A stretch of DNA of 64,000 nt from PFJX01 sp044227325 (lineage in GTDB: Bacteria; Pseudomonadota; Gammaproteobacteria; Burkholderiales; Thiobacillaceae). The notes below the pieces were generated by a model. The model was not told where the DNA came from. It searched no databases and was given only the letters and a program-made list of their open reading frames with translations. The position numbers and the translations under genes were made by a program. Of the stretch, positions 47,736-55,239 are shown piece after piece. The stretch is taken from NCBI GenBank assembly GCA_044227325.1, contig JBGAFI010000001.1:310001-374000 (forward strand), written 5' to 3'. The stretch's first letter is position 1. Each line of letters opens with the position of its first letter.

Positions 47736-48596
47736 TCAGCTGCTCCAGTGGCGGCCGAGAAAAGGTTGCACCTCGGCGAACCAGATCGCGCTGGACAGCA
47801 GCACGTAGGCGGCCAGGGCGAGCGCGCCGGCGCGCAGCCAGGGGCGCAGCGGCGCCAGGCGGGCATCCTTGCCGGGCACCTGGAACTGGTAGGCCTGCGG
47901 GAACAGATGGCCGCCGTCCGGCGCCGCCTGGCCCTGGCGCGCGCGCTTGAGCAGGCGCGCGCGCAGGGCGCGCAGCTTCTCCTCGCCCAGGGCGCCGCGA
48001 TGGGCGCCCTTGAAACCGAGCTTCAGGGCGAGCAGGAAGATCGCCGCCAGATCGGCCTGGGCCGGGCCGCCTCCCTCCCCGAGCAGGCGCTGTTCGGCCA
48101 GCTCGAAGAAGCGCTGGCCGGCGACCCGGGTGCGGAAGAAGCGGTATTCCAACAGCACGTCGAGCCAGGCCTCGCGCCCGGGCCAATCCAGTTCCATGAG
48201 GAAAATCTCGTCGATCAGGGCCGTGGTCGCGTAGAGGGCGATCCGGTGCTGGCGGCGCTGCTCGTCGCTGCCGAAGTCGCGCGCGTTGCGCGCCTGGGCC
48301 TCCAGCAGCAGCGCCAGGCGCGCGGACAGGCGGCGCGCCATTTCTTTGCCACCCAACTCCTTTCCGCCCAGCTCTTTGCCACCCAACTCCTTGCCTGCCG
48401 AATCCGTGCCGGCGCTCTCCGCGTCCTCCGCGCCGCCGGCGGGCGCGCCGGGGTCCGCCGCGCGCCCGTCCGTCATCCGCGCGTCGCCCAGATAGGCGTC
48501 CAGGCGTCCTTCCGCGTGGGCCTGGCGCAGCGCGGCCACTTCCTCCCAGGCGCGCACGAAGCCCTCGAGCAGGAAGTTTTCCGCCAGTTCAAGCAT
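47736..48596 (-). CDS. tssL: T6SS inner-membrane protein TssL (DotU)
   Basis: In this 286-residue protein the DotU domain is helical, with LYATTALIDEIFLMELDWPG, WLDVLLEYRFFRTRVAGQRF and LAAIFLLALKLGFKGAH. One membrane helix lies near the C-terminus (WLRAGALALAAYVLLSSAIW). Between the first helix and the core lies an insertion with four GKELG repeats absent from common TssL proteins. It overlaps tssK by 8 bases. TssL is the cytoplasmic hook of the membrane complex. There is no peptidoglycan-binding OmpA domain, so cell-wall anchoring must come from another protein. Confidence 0.9.
   Translation of the reverse strand: MLELAENFLLEGFVRAWEEVAALRQAHAEGRLDAYLGDARMTDGRAADPGAPAGGAEDAESAGTDSAGKELGGKELGGKELGGKEMARRLSARLALLLEAQARNARDFGSDEQRRQHRIALYATTALIDEIFLMELDWPGREAWLDVLLEYRFFRTRVAGQRFFELAEQRLLGEGGGPAQADLAAIFLLALKLGFKGAHRGALGEEKLRALRARLLKRARQGQAAPDGGHLFPQAYQFQVPGKDARLAPLRPWLRAGALALAAYVLLSSAIWFAEVQPFLGRHWSS
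48341..48400 (-). repeat. 15-bp tandem repeats in tssL (GKELG)
   Basis: About four 15-bp units encode GKELG, GKELG, GKELG and GKEM. The nucleotide copies differ at several positions, so they are not brand new. They lie in a disordered insertion between the N-terminal helix and the DotU core. Confidence 0.8.
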
Positions 48597-50091
48597 GGCT
48601 GGGCGCCTCGGGTTCCGGCGCGAAGTCCGGCGCGGCTTCCGCGACGATGTCCTGCTCCGCGTCCGGCGCGACGTCGTCCCGCGCGTCGGCCAGCGACGGC
48701 TGTTCGCGTTTCCAGCGGTACCAGAGGATGCCGGCGGGCATGCCCTCGTCCAACGTCCCCTGGATCACCATGGAGCGGCCGGCGCGCAGCACGGCGACTT
48801 CGCGACCGTCCATTTCCAGGCTCTGGTTGGCGACCAGGAACAGGGCGGCGGCGGCGTTCAGGCCCAGCGTCTCCAGCTCGGCCCGCTCCAGGGGGCGGAC
48901 GCGGGCGCCGGGCAGGCGGCGCAGGCGCAGGGTGTTCATCAGATCGTCGCTGGCGACGCGGGCGTTGGCGAGCCAGGTTTGCAGCTCCTTGGGCCCCTGG
49001 CCGGCGCGCGGCTTCAATTCGATGATCAGGTCGTCGGCGCCGGCGTCCGCCGGCACGTGGCGGGCGAAGCCGGATTCGCCCAGGCGCGCGAAGGGCAGCC
49101 GCTCCAGGTCGGTGTTGACCCGCGCCAGCTTGCGTTCCACGTAATCCAGGGCGATGCGGAACTGGGCCTCGCATTCCGCGTGGCGGTAGGGCGCCAGCGA
49201 CGGCGGCAGCGGATTGCCGCCCAGGGAGGCGGCCTGACCGACCAGCAGAGCGAGGGCGCGGTAGGCCTCGCGCGGATGGCTGTCCGGGGAGCCGGCGACG
49301 ATGTCGAAATGGGGCAGGGCGGCGGCCAGCAGGCGCGCCACGCCCAGGTGCTGGCGGCTTTCCTGGGTCAGGCAGACCTCGTCCTCCAGGTCGTCGCGCT
49401 GGCCGGCCAGCTCGCGCACCTTCGCCCAGACCTTGCGCGCCAGCTCCGGCAGGCGCCGCGCCAGGCCGGCGTCGCCCAGGAAGGCGCTGGCGCCCAGGCG
49501 CGGGGCGGGCGGGTGGTAGCCGCCCAGACAGATATGGCCGTTCACGTCCCGGTATACCTCCAGCAGGGGGCAGGCGTTGTAGCGGGCGAGCATGGCCTCG
49601 TCCGCGAGCAGGGTCAGCACCGGGCGCAGGCGCGGCACCGGCACCGGGTTGCCGCCGGTGTTCTCGTCGACGGCGGGCTCGCCCGGCAGCGAGTCGTAGC
49701 GCTGCATGAAACCGTCCTGGCGCGCCGCGTCGCCGCCCCGGCGCGGCACGCCCAGCCAGACCCGCAGGGGGCGGCCGTCGCCGGGCAGGGCGTCGCCCAG
49801 GTCCAGGCGCAGGGCGCGCCGCTCGTCCGCCGCCGGGTAATCCACCAGCAGGCCGTCCGGCAGCACCGCGCGCAGGGCGCGCACGATCAGCAGGCCGTCG
49901 GCGAGGGCGCGGGTATCGATGTCCAGGGCGTGCAGGCCCCAGTAGTCCGGGTCCAGGCTGGCCATGCGCGCGCGCGTCTGGGCGTGCCAGTAGATGTCGT
50001 TCTGTTGCAGGTGCTGGGGCGACAGCAGCATGCCCTCGGACCACTGCACCGCATCCGGCAGGGCGAAGGGGGTTTCGATTTCGGCGGGCAT
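48589..50091 (-). CDS. tssK: T6SS baseplate protein TssK
   Basis: This 500-residue protein has the conserved opening VQWSEGMLLSPQHLQQNDIY, the shoulder-domain segment VPVPRLRPVLTLLADEAMLA, and the C-terminal head with LFLVANQSLEMDGREVAVLR. TssK links the TssFG wedge to the membrane complex. The last 40 residues (DDVAPDAEQDIVAEAAPDFA, then PEPEAPSHA) are an acidic tail not usual in the family. ATG 50091 follows GGAG. It lies after tssJ with a 22-base gap. Confidence 0.93.
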   Translation of the reverse strand: MPAEIETPFALPDAVQWSEGMLLSPQHLQQNDIYWHAQTRARMASLDPDYWGLHALDIDTRALADGLLIVRALRAVLPDGLLVDYPAADERRALRLDLGDALPGDGRPLRVWLGVPRRGGDAARQDGFMQRYDSLPGEPAVDENTGGNPVPVPRLRPVLTLLADEAMLARYNACPLLEVYRDVNGHICLGGYHPPAPRLGASAFLGDAGLARRLPELARKVWAKVRELAGQRDDLEDEVCLTQESRQHLGVARLLAAALPHFDIVAGSPDSHPREAYRALALLVGQAASLGGNPLPPSLAPYRHAECEAQFRIALDYVERKLARVNTDLERLPFARLGESGFARHVPADAGADDLIIELKPRAGQGPKELQTWLANARVASDDLMNTLRLRRLPGARVRPLERAELETLGLNAAAALFLVANQSLEMDGREVAVLRAGRSMVIQGTLDEGMPAGILWYRWKREQPSLADARDDVAPDAEQDIVAEAAPDFAPEPEAPSHA

Positions 50092-50113
50092 GGGGTTCTC
50101 CGGATCGGTTGGC

Positions 50114-50590
50114 TCAAGGCGCCTCGGCGATGGCGATGGCCTCGGGGCGCAGGGTGATGCGCGCGTTCTCGAACGGCGTCAGGTTGATCACCGGCTGGCC
50201 GGCGGCGGCCAGATAGTCGGCGTAGGCGAATACCGCCACCGCCTTGCCGTAGCCCTTGGGCAGCGCGGGCGCGGCTTCGCTCAGGGGCGGAACCTCCAGG
50301 CTCAGCGCCTGTAGTTTTCCCGGCCAGGCGGCGAGCAGCGCGTCCTTCTGCTGGAACCAGGCGGGGCCGGTCTTGGGCAGTTGCGCGCTGAGGCCGGTGT
50401 CGAACACGAACACCAGATCCAGGCGCGTGGGCAGGTCGCGGTTGGCGCCGGCCTCGGCGATGACCTGGACGGCATCCAGATCGGTGCGCGCCGGACCCAG
50501 GCCGACCAGGCTCTTGAGCGTGTCGATGGTGCCGCAGCCGGCGAGCGCCAGGAGCAGGACGAAGGGGAGAACGGGATGAAGGCGGCGCAT
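50114..50590 (-). CDS. tssJ: T6SS outer-membrane lipoprotein TssJ
   Basis: This 158-residue protein has a lipoprotein signal (HPVLPFVLLLALAGCGTIDT, lipobox LAGC) and a TssJ-type transthyretin-like beta domain with RTDLDAVQVIAEAGANRDLP, TRLDLVFVFDT and the C-terminal QPVINLTPFENARITLRP. TssJ tethers TssM to the outer membrane. ATG 50590 lies 8 bases after the DUF4150 stop; a longer upstream frame lacks sense. It is of usual size. Confidence 0.88.
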   Translation of the reverse strand: MRRLHPVLPFVLLLALAGCGTIDTLKSLVGLGPARTDLDAVQVIAEAGANRDLPTRLDLVFVFDTGLSAQLPKTGPAWFQQKDALLAAWPGKLQALSLEVPPLSEAAPALPKGYGKAVAVFAYADYLAAAGQPVINLTPFENARITLRPEAIAIAEAP

Positions 50591-50598
50591 GGGGCGGA

Positions 50599-50997
50599 TC
50601 AACTGATGAGCAGGACGCACACCTGCGCCGGCGTGAGGGAGGCGCCCACCATGTTGGGCAGCATGCCGTTCTGGCCTTGCAGGCTGGTCAGCCGGGTCGC
50701 CGGGATGCCGCCGTAGAAGGTCTTGACGCTGCACGTGATGGGCCGGTCCGGCCCCATGATCAGGCCCGACACCAGGCCCATGGCCAGCCCGGCCTGGTCG
50801 CCGTTGGAGATGGTGCCGGTGGTGAGCAGGTTCTCGGCGAGGCCGCCGCCGATGATCACCTGGAACTGGGACGGCACATGGGTGAAGGACACGGCGATGT
50901 TGGGGAAGGGCGTCGGGATCGGCCCCACCGGCGTCGGCACGTTGCAGACGTCGGGGAAGGCGAAGTTCATGACGCCCAGGTTCACGTTGGCGAACAT
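50599..50997 (-). CDS. DUF4150 PAAR-like spike tip protein
   Basis: In this 132-residue protein, FAFPDVCNVPTPVGPIPTPF, then PNIAVS, is the hallmark of DUF4150, the PAAR-like domain that sharpens the VgrG spike. It is a small protein with no fused toxin domain, so cargo must bind otherwise, perhaps through the DUF2169 and pentapeptide proteins encoded upstream. ATG 50997 follows GAGG. It is part of the VgrG-DUF2169-pentapeptide-DUF3540-DUF4150 series seen in other T6SS loci. Confidence 0.88.
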   Translation of the reverse strand: MFANVNLGVMNFAFPDVCNVPTPVGPIPTPFPNIAVSFTHVPSQFQVIIGGGLAENLLTTGTISNGDQAGLAMGLVSGLIMGPDRPITCSVKTFYGGIPATRLTSLQGQNGMLPNMVGASLTPAQVCVLLIS

Positions 50998-51005
50998 GGC
51001 GCGCC

Positions 51006-51572
51006 TCAGCCCAGGGAGATCCGTTCCGCGTCGACGCGGAAATCGGATTCGGCGCTGAACAGGACCTGGCCCGCGTGCATGGCGAGCAGGGCTTCGCTTT
51101 CCCAGGTGCGGGTGTGGGCGTGGCTGACGTGCTGGTTCAGGGTCTCGATCAGGGCCTGGGCCACATGCACGAACTGGTTCGCCGCGCTCTGGTTCAGCGT
51201 GCCCAGGGCGCTCAGGTCCAGGTCGGCGAGGGAACGCAGGGCCAGGCGTTCGCGGGCGAGCAGGGTGAGCTTGTCCTGTTCCAGGCACACCTCGTCGGCG
51301 CCCGGCACGCTCAGGCTGGCGCGGCCGCCGGGCTCGCGCGCGAGGATGTGCAGGATGAAGCGCTCGCCGCCGGCGCCGGACACCAGCACCCGGTCGCCCG
51401 GCGTCGGGCGCACCAGGCAGGACACCGCGACGCGCGCGACGCCGCCGTCCGCCAGGTGGAACACGTCGCTTTCCGCGCGCGCGGTGACGCGCAGTTCGCG
51501 CAGTTCATGGGGGCGGCCGGGTTGGCCGATCTGGCTGAGCGGGGTCACTTGGCTGAGGGGTTGGGCGTTCAT
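51006..51572 (-). CDS. DUF3540 T6SS accessory protein
   Basis: This 188-residue protein has an N-terminal OB-fold-like part (DGGVARVAVSCLVRPTPGDR, then VLVSGAGGERFILHIL) and a C-terminal helical part (NQFVHVAQALIETLNQHVSH, then AHTRTWESEALLAMHAGQ), matching DUF3540. These proteins accompany DUF2169 and DUF4150 and may form part of a spike extension or a cargo-loading piece. The start overlaps the pentapeptide gene stop (ATGA). There is no export signal. The exact role is unknown. Confidence 0.8.
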   Translation of the reverse strand: MNAQPLSQVTPLSQIGQPGRPHELRELRVTARAESDVFHLADGGVARVAVSCLVRPTPGDRVLVSGAGGERFILHILAREPGGRASLSVPGADEVCLEQDKLTLLARERLALRSLADLDLSALGTLNQSAANQFVHVAQALIETLNQHVSHAHTRTWESEALLAMHAGQVLFSAESDFRVDAERISLG

Positions 51573-52651
51573 GCGGGAATCTCCACGATGCCCGCGTCGC
51601 GTTCCGCGGCGAGCAGGGTTGCGTCGGTGGCGAAGGCGCGGCGCCGCTTCGCGCCGCTGAAATCCGAGTCGGAAAAACGGGTGGCGTGATGGCGCCCCCA
51701 GGCGAAGTCGGCGCCGGTGAAATCCGTGTGGCGGAATTCCGCGTGGGACAGGTCGGCATAGCTCAGGTCGGCGTTCCGGTAACTGGCGCGCAGATGCAGG
51801 CCGTGGGCGAGCACGGCGCGGCGCAGGCGGGCGCGGTCGAGCCGGCTGTCGCTGACATGGGCGCCGCGCAGCACCGCTTCCTCCAGGTCGATGCCCTCGG
51901 CGTCCACCTCGTGCCAGCTCGCTTCCAGAAACAGGGCCTGGCGCGCGCGGGCCGCCCGCAACCGGGCGCGCGGGAAGCGGGCCTTCACGCAGCAGGCGCC
52001 GGACAGGTCGGCGCCGGACAGATCGGTGCCGTCGAACACGGCTTCCTGGAAATTGCAGCGGGCCAGATGCAGGCCGGCCAGGCGCTTGCCGGAGAAATCG
52101 GCCTTGCTGAGCACCGTCGTGTCGGCGTCCAGCCCGTCGCAGGCCACCGCGCGCCAGTCGCTTTCCGGCAGCGCGCTGTTGCGCAGGACCAGCTTGTCCA
52201 GTTCGGCGCCGGGCCAGGGGGAGCGCAGCACGGCGGAGCGTTCCAGGCGGGCGCCGGCGAGCCGGATGCCGGCCAGGTCGCAATCGCTCCAGGCGCCTTG
52301 CGTCAGCTTCAGGCCGCGCCAGTCGCTGCCGGCCAGTTTGCATTTCGCCAGCACCAGGCGGGTGACGGTGGCGGCGCCGACGAGGGCGCCGGCCAAGTCG
52401 CAATCCACCAGACTGGCGCCGTCCAGGGTCGCGCCGCGCAGGTCGGCAAACGCCAGATCGCAGCCGCTGAAGGTGGCGCGGGCGAGTTTGCAGCCCACCA
52501 GGCGGGCGCCGCGCATGCGGCACTGGTGGAACACCGCGCGGGACAGGTCGCCGCCCTGGAAGTCGAAGCCCTCCAGGTTCTCGCCGCTCAAGGGCCGGCC
52601 GGCGGCCAGGGTCGCGCGCAGCGTCTCGAGCCGGGTGCCGAGCCGGTTCAT
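51569..52651 (-). CDS. Pentapeptide-repeat protein 2 of the T6SS spike module
   Basis: This 360-residue protein is mostly made of pentapeptide repeats of the A(D/N)Lxx type (FQGGDLSRAVFHQCRMRGAR, FDGTDLSGADLSGACCVKAR and many more), which fold into a right-handed square beta-helix. It lacks the DUF2169 domain of its neighbour. The repeat length would give a long rod that could extend or brace the VgrG-PAAR spike. ATG 52651 lies inside the end of the previous gene (4-base overlap), so the two are produced together. Confidence 0.88.
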   Translation of the reverse strand: MNRLGTRLETLRATLAAGRPLSGENLEGFDFQGGDLSRAVFHQCRMRGARLVGCKLARATFSGCDLAFADLRGATLDGASLVDCDLAGALVGAATVTRLVLAKCKLAGSDWRGLKLTQGAWSDCDLAGIRLAGARLERSAVLRSPWPGAELDKLVLRNSALPESDWRAVACDGLDADTTVLSKADFSGKRLAGLHLARCNFQEAVFDGTDLSGADLSGACCVKARFPRARLRAARARQALFLEASWHEVDAEGIDLEEAVLRGAHVSDSRLDRARLRRAVLAHGLHLRASYRNADLSYADLSHAEFRHTDFTGADFAWGRHHATRFSDSDFSGAKRRRAFATDATLLAAERDAGIVEIPA

Positions 52652-55239
52652 GCCGCCGCCCTTTCCGGAAGATGGCGCGCCTGATCGAGTCGGGCATGGG
52701 TGAAATCCGCCTGGGCCAGGTCGGCTTGCATGAAGCGCGCCCCGCGCAGGTCGGCGCCGCTGAAATCGGCCATGCGCGCCTGCGACTGGAACAGGTCGAG
52801 ACCGTCCGCGACGCAGCCGGCCAGGTGGGCGCGTTGCAAGATGCACGCGGTCAGGCGGGCGCCGGACAGGCGCGCGCGTTCCAGGCGGGCGCCGCTGAAG
52901 TCGCATTGCGTGAAGCGGCCGCCGCCCAGGTTGGCCCGCGCCAGTCCGGCGTCGCGCCAGCCGCACGCCACGGCGCGGGCCTCGCCCAGGTCGGCGGCGT
53001 CGAGATCGGCGGCGATGAAGAAACATTTCTCCAGGTTCGCGCCGCGCCAGATGGACGCGGCCGCGCCGACCTCGGCGAACACGCAGCCGTTCAGGCGCGC
53101 GCCGGAGAAGTCGGCGCCGGCCAGATCGGCCCGGTGCAGCACCGCCTTGTCCAGGCGCGCGCCGCGCCAGCGGGAGCCGGCGGCCTTGGCTTGCAGCAGC
53201 AGGGCGCCGGGCAGTTCGGCGCCGTCCAGGGCCGCGCCGGTGAGGTCGGCCTGGTGGCAGACCAGTTTCTCCAGGCGCGCGCCGGTGAGGTCGGCGCCGG
53301 CCAGGCAGGCGGCGAAGGCCAGCACGCGCTTGCCTTGCAGGTGTCGCAGCGTGGCGCCGCGCGCGGCGATCCGGTTGCAGCCGGCGCCGTCCAGATTCGC
53401 GCCGGTCAGATTCGCGCCGGCCAGGTTCGCGCCGGTGAGCACCGCGCCGGCCAGGTTCGCGCCGGCCAGGTTGGCGCCGCTCAAATCGGCCCGTTCCAGC
53501 ATCGCGCCGCGCAGGTCGGCGCCGGCAAGCTGGATGCGGGCCAGATTCGCGCCGGCCAGGTCGCGCCCGGCCAGGCTTTCCCCGGCGCCGAGCAGGCGGC
53601 GCGCTTCCGCCCCCAGGGCCTCGGCGGCGGCTGGCTCCAGGGGCGCGGGAACCGGCTCCAGCGCGGCCAGGCGGCCGAGCCGGTCGAGGTCGTTGCCGGC
53701 CAGGGTTTCGATGTGGGCGCGCTGTTCGGCCGTGGCCGGCGTGTCCGCGAGCGCGTCGAGCAGGGCGTCGGCCCGTTGCCGCTGGGGGATGCCGCGGGCG
53801 CGGGCGACGGCTTCCCCGGCCGCGTCGGGCTGGGCCGCCGGCGCCGGCGGCGGCAGTTCGGCGCGGCAGGCCTCCAGTTCCGCGAGCCTGGCCTTGGCGT
53901 CGGCGCGGGCCTGGGCGATCCGCGCGTCGGCGCGGGCCAGCAGGCCGGCGATGTCCGCGTCGCCCCGCGCCAGGGCGGCCTTCGGCAGTACCCCCAGGGG
54001 CGGCGGGGCGGCCTTGGGCGGCGCGGTGCCCTCGGGCATGGCGCCGCCCGCCTCCGCGAGGGCCGCGTCCAGCAGGGCCTGGCTGCGCGCGAGCCGCTCC
54101 GCTTCCGCGTCTTCCTGTTCGCGCGCCTGGCGCGCGCGGGCGGCGGCGTCGGGTTCGGGTTTCAAGGGCGCCTCGTTGGCCATGTGTGCGAGGGCGTCGC
54201 GGCCTTGCAGGCGCCGCGCCAGGGCCGCGCGGTAATGGGCCGCCGGACGCGGCGTGTCGGCGGTGTTTTCGTAGGCCAGCAGCAGGCTGGCGAGGTCGGC
54301 GGCGTCGCTTTCCGCGACCCGGATTTCGCCGCGATACAGGCACAGGCCCAGTTCGGCGTCGGGAAACAGCCAGACCGTGTCGCACTTCAGCGCCACCTCT
54401 TCCGGCGCATCGGCGTCCCGCCGTTGCGCGAAGGCGCGCACGCGCAGGGCGGGCAGGCGGCCTTCGATCTCGCGCCGGTCCGGGTGCAGGCCTTCCAGGC
54501 GATAGGGCTCGCCACCCTGGAAGAAGCCTTCGATGCGCTGGTCCGGCGGCGCGGCGTTGAACACCCGCCAGTCGATGTCCAGGGGCAGGCCGGGGGCCTG
54601 TTCCTTGAGCCAGCGCGAGTCGTAGCGGCCGCCCTGTCGGTTGCGCGGCGCCCAGCGCAGGTCCAGGGGGCCGAAGCCGGCGGGGGGCAGTGCCTTGTGG
54701 TGGCCGTCCACCGGCCGCTCCGGATATTCGACGTTGGGCATGGCGCCCTGGTTGACGCCGACGAAGGCGCTGAAGCGGGTGCCGGTATGGCCCCGGCCGA
54801 TGGGGTTGCCGGGATGGGCCGGGCCGCCGTAGGCGCGCTCGTAGCCGATGGGCATGGCGACGAAGGGGGCCGGCGCGGCGACGGCATGCAGGGGCAGGGT
54901 GCCGTAGCGCCATTCCCGCTCGCCGACGACGCGCAGACGCTTGTCGACGGCGCCGACCCGGATGCGCACCGGCATTTCCACGACGGGCTTGCCGCCCGGC
55001 GCATAGGCGGTGGCGGCGGCGAGCACTTCCCCCCGCGGCTTGGGCATGACCATGTCCAGGGGCTGCTCCGCGGGCAGGCGCTTGAGCACTTCCGGCCATT
55101 GCGGCGGCTCGTTCAGGAATTCCCGGTTGTCCGCGCCCAGGCGGAAGAAGCCGAGGGCGACGATCACCAGGCGGTCGTGCCCGGCGAAGCGGTAGGGCTT
55201 GTGCAGCAAGCCGAGGGACAGGGGCTTGATGGCCTTCAT
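52648..55239 (-). CDS. DUF2169 adaptor with C-terminal pentapeptide repeats
   Basis: In this 863-residue protein residues 1-330 are a DUF2169 domain (YERAYGGPAHPGNPIGRGHT; RFSAFVGVNQGAMPNVEYPE), a known T6SS effector adaptor. An Ala/Glu-rich coiled segment follows (about 340-500). The C-terminal part is pentapeptide repeats (LAGANLARIQLAGADLRGAM; LERADLSGANLAGANLAGAV). It probably loads cargo onto VgrG/DUF4150. The start ATG overlaps the VgrG stop (TGATG). The fusion of DUF2169 and pentapeptide beta-helix in one chain is known from other loci. Confidence 0.88.
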   Translation of the reverse strand: MKAIKPLSLGLLHKPYRFAGHDRLVIVALGFFRLGADNREFLNEPPQWPEVLKRLPAEQPLDMVMPKPRGEVLAAATAYAPGGKPVVEMPVRIRVGAVDKRLRVVGEREWRYGTLPLHAVAAPAPFVAMPIGYERAYGGPAHPGNPIGRGHTGTRFSAFVGVNQGAMPNVEYPERPVDGHHKALPPAGFGPLDLRWAPRNRQGGRYDSRWLKEQAPGLPLDIDWRVFNAAPPDQRIEGFFQGGEPYRLEGLHPDRREIEGRLPALRVRAFAQRRDADAPEEVALKCDTVWLFPDAELGLCLYRGEIRVAESDAADLASLLLAYENTADTPRPAAHYRAALARRLQGRDALAHMANEAPLKPEPDAAARARQAREQEDAEAERLARSQALLDAALAEAGGAMPEGTAPPKAAPPPLGVLPKAALARGDADIAGLLARADARIAQARADAKARLAELEACRAELPPPAPAAQPDAAGEAVARARGIPQRQRADALLDALADTPATAEQRAHIETLAGNDLDRLGRLAALEPVPAPLEPAAAEALGAEARRLLGAGESLAGRDLAGANLARIQLAGADLRGAMLERADLSGANLAGANLAGAVLTGANLAGANLTGANLDGAGCNRIAARGATLRHLQGKRVLAFAACLAGADLTGARLEKLVCHQADLTGAALDGAELPGALLLQAKAAGSRWRGARLDKAVLHRADLAGADFSGARLNGCVFAEVGAAASIWRGANLEKCFFIAADLDAADLGEARAVACGWRDAGLARANLGGGRFTQCDFSGARLERARLSGARLTACILQRAHLAGCVADGLDLFQSQARMADFSGADLRGARFMQADLAQADFTHARLDQARHLPERAAA

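Noticed and set aside
43761..49025. Very long plus-strand open frame (over 1,700 codons) opposite tssM, tssL and tssK
   Set aside because: It is the antisense shadow of the T6SS genes. Its product is Gly/Ala/Gln-rich without domain character, while the minus-strand frames give clear TssM, TssL and TssK.
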